A stretch of 64,000 bases of DNA from Massilia antarctica (GTDB lineage Bacteria > Pseudomonadota > Gammaproteobacteria > Burkholderiales > Burkholderiaceae_D). Positions 17,929 to 26,975 of this stretch are shown in pieces. The position numbers and the translations under genes are program-made. The notes beneath the pieces were generated by a model. The model did not search any database, was not told where the DNA came from, and saw nothing but the letters and a program-made list of their open reading frames with translations. The stretch covers positions 620,001 to 684,000 of the forward strand of contig NZ_CP065053.1 of NCBI RefSeq assembly GCF_015689335.1, in the 5' to 3' direction. The first letter of the stretch is position 1. Each line of letters begins with the position of its first letter.

Positions 17929-19020
17929 TCAGGCATGCCGCCGCAAGGCCCACACAACATGCTCACGCACCATCGGCGAGGCATGGTCCGCGCGCGCCTG
18001 CAAGGCCGCTACGATGCGCGCATCGCCGCGGCTGCCCTCGGCCGCATTGCCCAGCCCCACCGCCAAGTTGCGCAGCCAGCGCTCGTGGCCAATGCGCCGG
18101 ATCGGGCTGCCCTCCAGGCGCCGCCCGAACTCCTCTTCGCTCCAGCCGAACAAGCTCACCATGTCCGCACTGCCGAGTTCATTGCGTTCATCGAAATCGG
18201 GCACCACGGCGCGCTGCGCGAACTTATTCCACGGGCACGCGGTCTGACAATCATCGCAGCCGTACACCCGGTTGCCGATCAGCGGACGCAGCTCTTCCGG
18301 GATGCTGTTTTTCAATTCAATGGTCAGGTAGGAAATGCAGCGCCGCGCATCGAGCCGCCCGGGCGCCAGGATCGCCTGGGTCGGGCAGGCCGTGATGCAC
18401 GCGCTGCACTGGCCACAGTGGGCGCTGGCCGGCGCATCGACCGGCAGCGCCACATCGACCAGGATTTCGCCAATGAAAAACATCGACCCGGCATCGCGAT
18501 TGAGGATCAAGGTGTGCTTGCCGCGCCAGCCGATGCCGGCCTTTTCAGCCAGCGGCAATTCCATGACCGGCGCCGAGTCGGTAAATACCCGGAAGCCCAG
18601 CTGCCCGGTTTCGTGCTCGATGCGCTCGGCCAGCTGCTGCAGGCGGCTGCGCAACACCTTATGGTAGTCGCGCCCGCGCGCATAGATTGAAATGACGGCC
18701 GCGCCCGGGTCGCGCAGGCGCGCCGCTTCGCGCTCGCGCCAGTCGTCCGGCGTGGCTGCGGGCAGGTAATCCATGCGCGCACTGATGACCCGCACCGTGC
18801 CCGGCACCAGTTCGGCGGGGCGGGCGCGCTTCATGCCGTGGCTGGCCATGTAATCCATCTCGCCATGGCGGCCCGCATCGAGCCAGGCCTGCAAGCCCGC
18901 TTCCGCATGCGACAGGTCGGCGTCGCTGATGCGCACGTCGGCAAAGCCCAGTTGCGCGCCCCAGCGCTTGATGGACTGCGCCAATGCGGACAAATCGGGT
19001 TCGGCGTGGGAAGAAAGCAT
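17929..19020 (-). CDS. queG: Epoxyqueuosine reductase QueG
   Basis: A 363-residue cobalamin-dependent iron-sulfur enzyme that performs the last step of queuosine biosynthesis, reducing epoxyqueuosine in tRNA. The two [4Fe-4S] ferredoxin motifs are CGQCSACITACPTQAI and CDDCQTACPWN. The N-terminal MDYMASHGMKRARPAELVPG segment (residues 55-74) and the C-terminal HEAT-like repeats (SPIRRIGHERWLRNLAVGLG) match the family. The start MLSSHAEPDLS is divergent from tsaE with 54 bases between start codons. Confidence 0.95.
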   Translation of the reverse strand: MLSSHAEPDLSALAQSIKRWGAQLGFADVRISDADLSHAEAGLQAWLDAGRHGEMDYMASHGMKRARPAELVPGTVRVISARMDYLPAATPDDWREREAARLRDPGAAVISIYARGRDYHKVLRSRLQQLAERIEHETGQLGFRVFTDSAPVMELPLAEKAGIGWRGKHTLILNRDAGSMFFIGEILVDVALPVDAPASAHCGQCSACITACPTQAILAPGRLDARRCISYLTIELKNSIPEELRPLIGNRVYGCDDCQTACPWNKFAQRAVVPDFDERNELGSADMVSLFGWSEEEFGRRLEGSPIRRIGHERWLRNLAVGLGNAAEGSRGDARIVAALQARADHASPMVREHVVWALRRHA

Positions 19021-19074
19021 GGTAGGCGGGAGTACAATCGGGGAACTGACAATTCACAGACCACATTCTATTCC

Positions 19075-19560
19075 ATGCAGCACTTCAAAGCCCACCTCCA
19101 CGACGAAGCCGGCACCGCCGCACTGGGCGCCGCACTGGCGCGCGCCCTGCTGCCGGGCCTGGCCATCCACCTGCACGGCGACCTCGGCGCCGGCAAGACC
19201 GCCCTCACCCGCGCCCTGCTGCACGCGGCCGGCCACGCGGGCACCGTCAAGAGCCCGACCTACACCTTGTCCGAGCCCTACAGCATCGAACTCGACGGAC
19301 GCAAGGTGAATGTCATCCATTTCGACCTGTACCGCATGGGCAGCGCCGAAGAATTCCTGGACGCCGGTTTTCGCGAAGAATTCAATGGAGACAACATCTG
19401 CATCGTCGAATGGCCGGAAAAAGCCGATCCGGTGCTGCCGCCGCCCGACCTGAGTGTATTCCTTCACGTTGCCGGGCTCGGCCGTGATGTAGAATTGCAG
19501 GCGTTGTCTGACCTGGGTTTGCTATGCCTCAACCGCCTCACATTCGCACCAAACCTTTGA
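19075..19560 (+). CDS. tsaE: tRNA threonylcarbamoyladenosine biosynthesis ATPase TsaE
   Basis: A 161-residue ATPase of the TsaBDE complex needed for t6A37 in ANN-decoding tRNAs. The Walker A motif GDLGAGKT is at 35-42, followed by the family signature VKSPTYTLSEPY and HFDLYRM. The closing acidic motif IVEWPEKA is present. A TACAAT -10-like box at 19033-19038 may be its promoter, divergent from queG. The C-terminus runs 37 bases into the amiC start region, implying coupled translation. Confidence 0.95.
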   Translation: MQHFKAHLHDEAGTAALGAALARALLPGLAIHLHGDLGAGKTALTRALLHAAGHAGTVKSPTYTLSEPYSIELDGRKVNVIHFDLYRMGSAEEFLDAGFREEFNGDNICIVEWPEKADPVLPPPDLSVFLHVAGLGRDVELQALSDLGLLCLNRLTFAPNL

Positions 19561-21044
19561 TTCCGGGACCAGTAAGCCGGCGCACCATCCTCAAAGCTGG
19601 CGGCACCCTGCTGCTTTCCGTGTTTCCCGTCCTCCCCGCCGCCGCCGCGCAAATTCTCGCGGTGCGCGTCTGGCCGGCCGCCGACTACACCCGCGTCACG
19701 CTCGAAAACGACAGCGACCTCAAAGTCACCCACTTCACCGTGCCCGACCCGCAGCGCCTGGTGGTCGACATCGAAGGACTGGAACTCAATCCCACCCTGA
19801 AAAGCCTGGTGGCCAAGATCCAGTCGGGCGACCCGTACATCAAGCAGGTGCGGGTGGGCCAGAACCGGCCCAACGTGGTGCGCCTGGTGTTCGACCTGAA
19901 AGAAGAAATCAAGCCGCAGGTATTTACCCTGGCGCCGGTGGGCAGCTACAAGCACCGCCTGATTTTCGACCTGTATCCGGTCAGGGCGGTCGACCCGATC
20001 GCGGCGATGATCGAAAAAGGCGAGTGGTCGCGCGCCGACGCACCGCCCGGCAGCCCGGAAATGCCCGCGCCCGCACCCGCGCCCAATCCGCCGCTTGCGG
20101 CAACGCCGCCGGTTACCGCGCCAGCTACCGTGCCGCCCGCGCCAGCCGTCACGCCGCCCGTGGTGGCGCCGCCGGTACCGCACATCGTGCCGCCGGCCGG
20201 TCCGGTGCTGGCCCAGCCAACCGTGCCGGCGCCCGCCGTCCCCGTGCCGAAAACCGAACTGCCCGACCCGGCCCCGGTGCGTCCCGACCCGCCGAGGGTG
20301 GCCGCGCAAAAGCACGACAAGGGCGGCAAGGTGGTGCGCATGATGACCATCGCGCTCGACCCCGGCCACGGCGGCGAAGACCCGGGCGCGATCGGCGCAT
20401 CCGGCACGCGCGAAAAAGACATCGTGCTGGCGATCGCCAAACGGCTCAAGTTCAAGCTCGAAGAGCAGCCCAACATGCGCGTCATGCTCACCCGCGACGG
20501 CGACTACTTCGTGCCGCTCGGCGTGCGCGTCGAAAAAGCGCGCAAGGTGCAGGCCGACCTGTTCGTGTCGATCCACGCCGACGCCTTCCTGCTGCCGACC
20601 GCGCGCGGCTCGTCGGTGTTCGTGCTGTCCGAAAAGGGCGCCACCTCGACCGCCGCGCGCTGGCTGGCCAACAAGGAAAACCTGGCCGACGCCATCGGCG
20701 GCGTGAACATGCAGAGCCATGACAAGCAGATCGCCAGCGTGCTGCTGGACCTGTCGACGACGGCCCAGATCAACGACTCCATGAAGCTGGGCAAAGCGGT
20801 GCTGGGCGAAATCAGCGGCATCGCGCGCCTGCACAAAGGCTCGGTCGAACAAGCCGGCTTCGCGGTGCTCAAAGCGCCCGACATTCCCTCGATCCTGATC
20901 GAGACGGCCTTCATTTCGAACCCCGAGGAAGAAGCCAAGCTGCGCGACAACGGCTACCAGGACCAGATCGCGGCCGCCATCACCAAGGGCATCAAGCGCT
21001 ATTTCGCGGCCAATCCGCCGCTGGCCAAGGGCCGCCAGACATGA
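19524..21044 (+). CDS. amiC: N-acetylmuramoyl-L-alanine amidase AmiC
   Basis: A 506-residue periplasmic cell-wall amidase that splits daughter cells. The N-terminus has a twin-arginine signal (SRRTILKAGG, residues 18-27), so export is probably by Tat. An AMIN targeting domain spans about 44-150, a Pro/Ala-rich linker about 170-265, and the zinc-dependent Amidase_3 domain about 275-495. Zinc and catalytic residues appear in DPGHGGEDPG, LTRDGD, FVSIHADAF and ILIETAFISNPEEE. The linker is long compared with E. coli AmiC (about 417 residues). Gene order tsaE-amiC is conserved in many proteobacteria. Confidence 0.95.
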   Translation: MPQPPHIRTKPLIPGPVSRRTILKAGGTLLLSVFPVLPAAAAQILAVRVWPAADYTRVTLENDSDLKVTHFTVPDPQRLVVDIEGLELNPTLKSLVAKIQSGDPYIKQVRVGQNRPNVVRLVFDLKEEIKPQVFTLAPVGSYKHRLIFDLYPVRAVDPIAAMIEKGEWSRADAPPGSPEMPAPAPAPNPPLAATPPVTAPATVPPAPAVTPPVVAPPVPHIVPPAGPVLAQPTVPAPAVPVPKTELPDPAPVRPDPPRVAAQKHDKGGKVVRMMTIALDPGHGGEDPGAIGASGTREKDIVLAIAKRLKFKLEEQPNMRVMLTRDGDYFVPLGVRVEKARKVQADLFVSIHADAFLLPTARGSSVFVLSEKGATSTAARWLANKENLADAIGGVNMQSHDKQIASVLLDLSTTAQINDSMKLGKAVLGEISGIARLHKGSVEQAGFAVLKAPDIPSILIETAFISNPEEEAKLRDNGYQDQIAAAITKGIKRYFAANPPLAKGRQT

Positions 21045-21859
21045 GCGACACAATGAGCACAATCGAGATGGTCGACTACGGCCAACTGCCGGCCGTACGC
21101 ATGCGCAGCGCCGACGGCGCCCAGGCCATCGTCACCTTGTACGGCGCGCACCTGGTGTCGTGGCAGGGTGCCGATGGCGCCGAGCGCCTGTTCTGCAGCG
21201 CCGCGTCAAAACTCGACGGCAGCCGTGCGATTCGCGGCGGCGTGCCGGTGATCTTCCCCCAGTTCGCCGAACGCGGTAGCGGCATGCGCCACGGCTTTGC
21301 GCGCGTGGCCACCTGGCGCCTGCAAGACAGCGGCACGCACGATGGCGCCGCCTTCGCCGTCTTCGCGCTGGAACATGGCGACCTCGCGCCGGCGCTGGCG
21401 CAAGCCTGGCCGCACGGCTTCGCGCTGACCTTGCGGGTGGAAGTGCGTGGCGCCGCGCTGGCGCTGGCGTTCGAGGTGCGCAATACGGGCCTTGATGCGT
21501 TTGCGTTTTCGGCCGCCCTGCACACCTATTTTTCGGTCGGCCAGCTGGCGCGGGTACGCATCGGCGGCGTGCAGGAAGGGTGGCTACACATCGAGGACAA
21601 GTTCGACCATATCTTCCGCGCCATCGACGGTCCCATGACTTTGGCCGACGGCGGCACCACCTTGCACCTTGAGCAAAGCGGCTTTGGCGACGCGGTGGTG
21701 TGGAACCCGGGCGCGCTCGATTCGGCCGCGCTGAGCGACATGGAGGACGCCGAATACCAGCGCTTCGTGTGCATCGAACCGGCCCTGATCGCGCCGCTGA
21801 CCTTGGCCCCGGGCGCGGCCTGGCGCGGTGCGCACCGGGTCGGCATCGAGGTGCAATAA
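21041..21859 (+). CDS. D-hexose-6-phosphate mutarotase (aldose 1-epimerase family)
   Basis: A 272-residue beta-sandwich enzyme of the YeaD type, expected to interconvert the anomers of glucose-6-phosphate. Family signatures include LYGAHLVSWQG, the phosphate-site motif IRGGVPVIFPQF (near residue 66), HGFARVATW (near 86, catalytic His) and ALHTYFSVG (near 163). The late glutamate appears in FVCIEPALI. Its ATGA start overlaps the amiC stop by four bases, so it is translationally coupled to amiC, although the functions are unrelated. Confidence 0.88.
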   Translation: MSDTMSTIEMVDYGQLPAVRMRSADGAQAIVTLYGAHLVSWQGADGAERLFCSAASKLDGSRAIRGGVPVIFPQFAERGSGMRHGFARVATWRLQDSGTHDGAAFAVFALEHGDLAPALAQAWPHGFALTLRVEVRGAALALAFEVRNTGLDAFAFSAALHTYFSVGQLARVRIGGVQEGWLHIEDKFDHIFRAIDGPMTLADGGTTLHLEQSGFGDAVVWNPGALDSAALSDMEDAEYQRFVCIEPALIAPLTLAPGAAWRGAHRVGIEVQ

Positions 21860-21862
21860 GCC

Positions 21863-22903
21863 TTAGTTCGACTCCTTGATCATGCGCCCAGCGCTCGATT
21901 GAATCGGCCGGGCGTTGAGCGGATACATGCGCGAAAACAGCGCCATCTGGGCCGGCGACGCCTGCATCGGCTGCTTCATCACCAGCCACAGCACGCCCTC
22001 GTTGCAGGGTGGCGTGGTGAGCGAGCCCATGAAAGTGAAGTAATCGCGGCGCTGCGGCAGCATCTCGGCCACGTCGAGCACCACGTTCGGATTGACGACA
22101 TCGAGCTTTTCCAGCGGCAGATTGTTCCACACCGTCTGGATCATATTGTTCCCCTTGCCGCGTTCGAGCAGCACCGCCAGCACCGCGAGCTTGCCTTCCG
22201 GGTCCTTGTGCACCATGTGCACCACCATCTCGAAACCCTTGCCGTTGACCCTCTCCTCGGACGGGCGATGGAAGTGGAACTGCATCAGTTCATAGGAACG
22301 GTTCTGCACCGTGAGAAAATTGCCGCCGCCGACAGTCACCTGCACGGTATGGCCGTTATCGACCACGCTGAAGCCCGACGGCTTGTAATCGAAGGTGATC
22401 TGTTCCAGGTCGACCTTCATGCCATCGCGCAGGTCGATCGGCGACTGGCGCGTGCCGGTATCGCACTTGGACCAGGCCGAATTGATCTTGCCCCAGTTGG
22501 CCGGGCCGGTTTCGCCCTCGTACGACCAATGATCGCTATGGAAGGGACGCACCGGCGCCGGCTGGGTGATCGCGGCGACGGCTTCACGGCGCGTCACGGC
22601 CACCTTCCTGGCCTTGGCGGCAGCGGCGAGACGGGCCGCCTGATTGGCGCGCATGAGCGCCAGGCGGGCGGCGATCTTGGCCGACAGTTCGGCTTCGGCA
22701 TCGGCCTCGCTCAGCGCTTGCGCCGCGGCGGCCTTGGCCGAGGGCTTGGCGGAGGCCGGCGCCGGCTCCTTGGCCGCTTCGGCGGCCGCGGGTTTGGACG
22801 CCCCATGGGAAGCGGCCGCGTGGGCGGCGGCGGGAGGCGGATCGTTGGCGCTTGCCGTCGAGATGGCCAGACTGCAAGCAAAAAGGGCGATCAGGTTGCG
22901 CAT
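21863..22903 (-). CDS. Alpha-type carbonic anhydrase with Ala-rich N-terminal extension
   Basis: A 346-residue exported zinc enzyme interconverting CO2 and bicarbonate. A Sec signal peptide (MRNLIALFACSLAISTASA) is followed by about 110 residues rich in Ala, Lys and Glu that look like a flexible or helical spacer. The catalytic domain starts at HWSYEGETGPANWG. Zinc-site motifs are MQFHFHRPSEE and MVVHMVHK, with the typical GSLTTPPCNEGVLW later. The start at ATG 22903 begins the signal peptide; an upstream in-frame Met would add an unlikely leader. It converges with the mutarotase gene (three bases between stops). Confidence 0.92.
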   Translation of the reverse strand: MRNLIALFACSLAISTASANDPPPAAAHAAASHGASKPAAAEAAKEPAPASAKPSAKAAAAQALSEADAEAELSAKIAARLALMRANQAARLAAAAKARKVAVTRREAVAAITQPAPVRPFHSDHWSYEGETGPANWGKINSAWSKCDTGTRQSPIDLRDGMKVDLEQITFDYKPSGFSVVDNGHTVQVTVGGGNFLTVQNRSYELMQFHFHRPSEERVNGKGFEMVVHMVHKDPEGKLAVLAVLLERGKGNNMIQTVWNNLPLEKLDVVNPNVVLDVAEMLPQRRDYFTFMGSLTTPPCNEGVLWLVMKQPMQASPAQMALFSRMYPLNARPIQSSAGRMIKESN

Positions 22904-23023
22904 GATGTTCCAGAAAGTATGAAATACAGTCTGGTTATCGGCGGGTGCGCCCGGAAACTTGAGTCCGCAAAGCAACACCGGCGCGAAAATAGTGCGCCGG
23001 TGGGAGATGGCGATGGCCGTCGA

Positions 23024-23668
23024 TTAACGGCTGAGCATCTTGCGGCTGACCTTCCACAAGCCGCCCAGGGCCAGCGGCACGATCGCCACGCTCACGCCGA
23101 GCAGGACGATGAGGGTCAGGTTGTCGCGCACGATAGGCAAGTTACCGAAGAAAAAGCCCGCCGTCACCAGGGTGACGACCCACAAGGCCGCGCCGGTGAA
23201 GTTATACATCTGAAAACGCGCATGCGTCATATCCGATACCCCGGCCACGAACGGCGCGAAGGTGCGCACCACCGGCACGAAGCGCGCCAGGATGATGGTC
23301 TTGCCGCCGTGCTTCTCGAAGAAATCGTGGGTGCGGCGCATGGCATCCTTGTTGATCCAGCTGTAATTATGGGTGAACACGCGCTGCCCGATGGCTTCGC
23401 CGATCCAGTAATTGAGGGTATTGCCGGTGACGGCGGCGGTGATCAGCAAGGTGATCAGGACCCAGTAATCGAGCTGGCCGCTGACGCAGGCCGCGCCCGC
23501 GATGAACAAGAGGGTATCGCCGGGAAAAAAGAACAACACTACCAGGCCGGTTTCGCAAAACACGATGGCAAACAGGACGGCGTAAACGTAGATACCATAC
23601 TGGGCGAGCAACACGCCCAGCGTCTTATCGACATGCAGAATCATGTCGAAGAAATGCATCAGATCCAT
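23024..23668 (-). CDS. DedA-family membrane protein
   Basis: A 214-residue inner-membrane protein of the DedA/VTT superfamily, which includes undecaprenyl-phosphate or phospholipid transporters (translocases). Family motifs are ETGLVVLFFFPGDTLLFIAG near residues 39-58, TLNYWIGEAIGQ, and the key RFVPVVRTFAPFVAG near residue 127 with its two essential arginines. Several hydrophobic helices fill the rest. It is separated from the carbonic anhydrase by about 120 bases and is divergent from the cyclophilin gene. Confidence 0.92.
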   Translation of the reverse strand: MDLMHFFDMILHVDKTLGVLLAQYGIYVYAVLFAIVFCETGLVVLFFFPGDTLLFIAGAACVSGQLDYWVLITLLITAAVTGNTLNYWIGEAIGQRVFTHNYSWINKDAMRRTHDFFEKHGGKTIILARFVPVVRTFAPFVAGVSDMTHARFQMYNFTGAALWVVTLVTAGFFFGNLPIVRDNLTLIVLLGVSVAIVPLALGGLWKVSRKMLSR

Positions 23669-23850
23669 AAATATCCTAAAAGGTAGCGCCGCATCATACC
23701 ATCACTCGGTGCCGGAATTTGTATCCGCCGCCGCGAGGCCGGCAAGAAATCGGGGCGCCACGGAAGTTACCTGACTGACCATCTTGCGGTTTACAATTGT
23801 CGTGAGCGGCGCAGCGGACGCCATGCCAGCAACCGACCTGGAGACAATAG

Positions 23851-24783
23851 ATGGATGTACTACATGGATTAAACAAGGCTGGCCTGCTCGCGGCCATCGC
23901 GGCGGGCAGCCTGGTACTGCCGGCGCACGGTGCGCGGCCGGCCAGGGAACTGGCGACCAAGCCGACGGTGGCCGACGTGGTCAAGGCATCGAAGCCGTCG
24001 GACTGGCGCGCGCTCGATCCCGAGAACACCCTGTATATGGAGATTCCCGGCGGGCGCGTGATCATCGAACTGGCGCCCGTGTTCGCGCCCAGGCATGTGG
24101 CCAACATCAAAACCCTGGCGCGCGAAAACTACTTCGACGGCCTGGCCATCATCCGCTCGCAAGACAACTGGGTGGTGCAATGGGGCGACCCGGACGAAAA
24201 AAATCCGCGCCCGATGAAGAATGCCAAAGCCACCCTGCCCGCCGAATTCACGGTACCGATGAAAAACGACGTCCACTTCACGCGCCTGCCCGATGACGAC
24301 GGCTACGCGCCGCGGGTGGGGCACTCGAACGGCTTTCCCTCGGCGCGCGACCCCAGATCGGGCCAGGCCTGGCTGACCCACTGCTACGGCATGGTCGGGG
24401 TGGGGCGCGACAACGGCGCCGACAGCGGCGGCGGCTCCTCGCTGTACGTGGTGATCGGGCACGCCCCGCGTCACCTGGACCGCAACATCACGGTGGTGGG
24501 GCGGGTCATTTCCGGCATGCCGCTGCTATCGACCCTGCCGCGCGGCGCCGCCCCGATGGGGTTTTACGACAAGCCCGAGCAGCACGTCCCGATCGCCGCG
24601 TTCAAGGTAGCGGCCGACGTGCCCGAAGCCGAGCGCAGCAAATTCGAAGTGATGCGCACCGACAGCGCCGCCTACAAAGCGGCGGTCGAAGCCCAGCGCA
24701 ACCGCGGCGGCCCCTGGACCAAGGTCGCCGCCGGCCACATCGACCTCTGCAACGCCCCCATTCCCGTGCGCGAACAGCAATAG
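23851..24783 (+). CDS. Exported cyclophilin-type peptidyl-prolyl isomerase
   Basis: A 310-residue protein with an N-terminal signal-like segment ([20 protein letters not shown], residues 8-27) and a cyclophilin domain from about residue 60 ([16 protein letters not shown]). Core cyclophilin features are [25 protein letters not shown] and, later, [28 protein letters not shown]. It would accelerate proline isomerisation during periplasmic folding. It is longer than stand-alone PpiA because of an insert (residues 130-190) and a C-terminal extension. GGAG precedes the ATG by about eight bases. Confidence 0.88.
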   Translation: MDVLHGLNKAGLLAAIAAGSLVLPAHGARPARELATKPTVADVVKASKPSDWRALDPENTLYMEIPGGRVIIELAPVFAPRHVANIKTLARENYFDGLAIIRSQDNWVVQWGDPDEKNPRPMKNAKATLPAEFTVPMKNDVHFTRLPDDDGYAPRVGHSNGFPSARDPRSGQAWLTHCYGMVGVGRDNGADSGGGSSLYVVIGHAPRHLDRNITVVGRVISGMPLLSTLPRGAAPMGFYDKPEQHVPIAAFKVAADVPEAERSKFEVMRTDSAAYKAAVEAQRNRGGPWTKVAAGHIDLCNAPIPVREQQ

Positions 24784-24786
24784 TTT

Positions 24787-25021
24787 CCCAACCGGGGTCA
24801 GACCTCTGATTCGAAATTTTTTAATTTCCCAACCGGGGTCTGACCTCTGAATCGAAACTTTTTTGTTGCCTAACCGGGGTCAGACCCCGGTTAGGCAACA
24901 ATCTGTCGCATTTGCGCCCTACTTTGCCGGCTCATTGCGCCACCATCGCGGAAATTCGGTTCTTTCACAGTTTGCGACCCCGGGTTTTATAATGTTGCAA
25001 GTCAGAGGTCAGACCCCGGTT
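24787..25021. repeat. 41-bp tandem repeats and palindromes of the GGGGTCAGACC family
   Basis: AACCGGGGTC[A/T]GACC occurs at 24790, 24831 and 24872, exactly 41 bases apart, with conserved spacers (CTCTGA.TCGAAA and a T-run). The third copy merges into a perfect palindrome with 17-base arms (24865-24881 and 24883-24899) and one central base. A further copy in the opposite orientation is at 25007-25021. The GGGGTC-A-GACCCC core resembles widespread REP-like palindromes. The region 24784-25097 contains no gene; it separates the cyclophilin gene from mutL. Confidence 0.85.
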
Positions 25022-25097
25022 GTAGGAATTTGATTCAGGTTATGGGAACTCGGGAAGGCGCTGCGGCAATCGCGGGAGCAGGGGATATAATTCGCGC

Positions 25098-26975
25098 ATG
25101 AACGCTCCTATTTCCGCGCACCGCCCGATCCAGGCCCTCCCCGACCAGCTGATTTCGCAAATTGCCGCCGGCGAGGTGGTCGAGCGGCCGTCCGCCGTGG
25201 TCAAGGAATTGCTCGAAAACGCGCTCGACGCCGGTGCTACCCAGATCACGGTACGCCTGGAAGAAGGCGGCGTGAAACGCATCGCGATCACCGATAACGG
25301 CCGCGGCATCGCGCCCGACCAGCTGCCGCTCGCCCTGGCCCGCCACGCGACCTCCAAGATCGCCTCCCTGACCGACCTGGAAAACGTGGCCACTCTCGGC
25401 TTTCGCGGCGAGGCGCTCGCGTCCATCGCGGCCGTGGCCGCCGTCTCGGTCACCTCGCGCACCGCCGATGCGCCGCACGCCTGGGAAATCGTCGGCTCGC
25501 ATCACGGCACCGTCGCCCCGGCCTCCGGCGCCCACGGCACCACCATCGATGTCCAGGACCTGTACTTCAATACGCCGGCACGGCGCAAGTTCCTCAAATC
25601 GGAACAGACCGAATACGGCCATTGCGCTGAAGTGGTGCGCCGCATCGCCCTGGCGCGCCCGGACGTGGCGTTTTCGCTGTCGCACAACGGCCGCACCATC
25701 GATCACTGGAACGTGAGCGAGATGGCGCGCCGCAGCGCCCATATCCTCGGCAGCGATTTCGCCGAAGCGCGCCTGGCCATCGACGAATCGGCCGGCCCCC
25801 TGCGCGTGCACGGCTACGCCGGCCTGCCCACCGCATCCAAGGCGCGCGCCGATGGCCAGTTCTTCTACGTGAACGGGCGCTACGTGCGCGACAAGCTGCT
25901 GGTGCACGCGGTGCGCGCAGCCTACCAGGACGTGCTGCACGGCGACCGCTTCCCGTCCTACGTGCTGGCGCTGGACCTCGACCCGTCGCTGGTCGACGTC
26001 AACGTGCATCCGTCCAAGATCGAAGTGCGCTTTCGCGACAGCCGCGCGGTGCACCAGTTCGTGTTCCACGCGGTCCAGCGCGCGCTGGCCAAGACCTCGG
26101 CCACGGACCACGGCAGCGTGCCGCCGCCGCAGATGGCCGCTGAAGTGGGCGGCGCGTCGACATGGCGCCGCGAGCATGAGCAGACCAGCTTCGGCGCCCA
26201 GCTCTCGGCCACCTATTCGCCTTCGCCCTACCCGCCCGGCAGCCGCTACGACGGCCCCGGCGTGGCGCAGACAATGGACAGCTACGGCGCCCTTTTTTCC
26301 GGCGCTTCCGGCGGCGCCAATGCGGCCAGCGCGCCCGTCACGCCCTACACGGCGCCGGCGCAGAGCATGTCGAACGATGAATACCCGCTCGGCTTCGCGC
26401 TGGCCCAGCTGCACGGTATCTATATCCTGGCCCAGAATACCAAGGGCCTGGTGCTGGTCGACATGCACGCCGCGCACGAACGCATCCTGTACGAACAGCT
26501 GAAAAACGCACTCGACGCGCGGGTCGGCGGCCAGGAGATGCAGGTCCAGGCGCTCCTGATCCCGGTGACTTTCTTCGCCGACCCGGTGGAAGTGGGCACC
26601 GCCCAGGAAAACCGCGAGACCTTGCAGGCGCTCGGCTTCGACATTGCGGCACTCTCGCCCACCACCCTGGCGGTGCGCTCGGTGCCGGCCCTGCTCAAGA
26701 ACGCCGATGCGCAGACGCTGGCGCGCGACGTGCTGCGCGATGTGCGCGAATTCGGCGGCTCGCGCGTGCTGATCGAGCGCCGCAACGAGCTGCTCGGCAC
26801 CCTGGCCTGCCACACGGCGGTGCGCGCCAACCGCATCCTGAACCAGCCCGAAATGAACGCCCTGCTGCGCCAGATGGAAAGCACCGAACGCGCCGACCAG
26901 TGCAACCACGGGCGTCCGACCTGGGTGCAGCTCGACATCTCCTCGCTCGACAAGCTGTTCCTGCGCGGCCAATGA
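25098..26975 (+). CDS. mutL: DNA mismatch repair protein MutL
   Basis: A 625-residue mismatch-repair coordinator. The GHKL ATPase motifs are ELLENALDAGAT, ITDNGRGI, ATSKI and GFRGEALASI (residues 35-105). The linker (about 340-430) is variable. The C-terminal domain keeps the endonuclease motif as DMHAAHERILYE (DQHA-type with Gln to Met), plus ACHTAVRAN and the late CNHGRPT. This indicates a nicking MutL as found in bacteria without MutH. The stop overlaps the start of the MFS gene by four bases. Confidence 0.96.
   Translation: MNAPISAHRPIQALPDQLISQIAAGEVVERPSAVVKELLENALDAGATQITVRLEEGGVKRIAITDNGRGIAPDQLPLALARHATSKIASLTDLENVATLGFRGEALASIAAVAAVSVTSRTADAPHAWEIVGSHHGTVAPASGAHGTTIDVQDLYFNTPARRKFLKSEQTEYGHCAEVVRRIALARPDVAFSLSHNGRTIDHWNVSEMARRSAHILGSDFAEARLAIDESAGPLRVHGYAGLPTASKARADGQFFYVNGRYVRDKLLVHAVRAAYQDVLHGDRFPSYVLALDLDPSLVDVNVHPSKIEVRFRDSRAVHQFVFHAVQRALAKTSATDHGSVPPPQMAAEVGGASTWRREHEQTSFGAQLSATYSPSPYPPGSRYDGPGVAQTMDSYGALFSGASGGANAASAPVTPYTAPAQSMSNDEYPLGFALAQLHGIYILAQNTKGLVLVDMHAAHERILYEQLKNALDARVGGQEMQVQALLIPVTFFADPVEVGTAQENRETLQALGFDIAALSPTTLAVRSVPALLKNADAQTLARDVLRDVREFGGSRVLIERRNELLGTLACHTAVRANRILNQPEMNALLRQMESTERADQCNHGRPTWVQLDISSLDKLFLRGQ

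Noticed and set aside
24865..24899. Perfect palindrome as an intrinsic terminator
   Set aside because: The T-run lies on the wrong side for rightward transcripts, and none follows it on either strand; it belongs to the repeat cluster.
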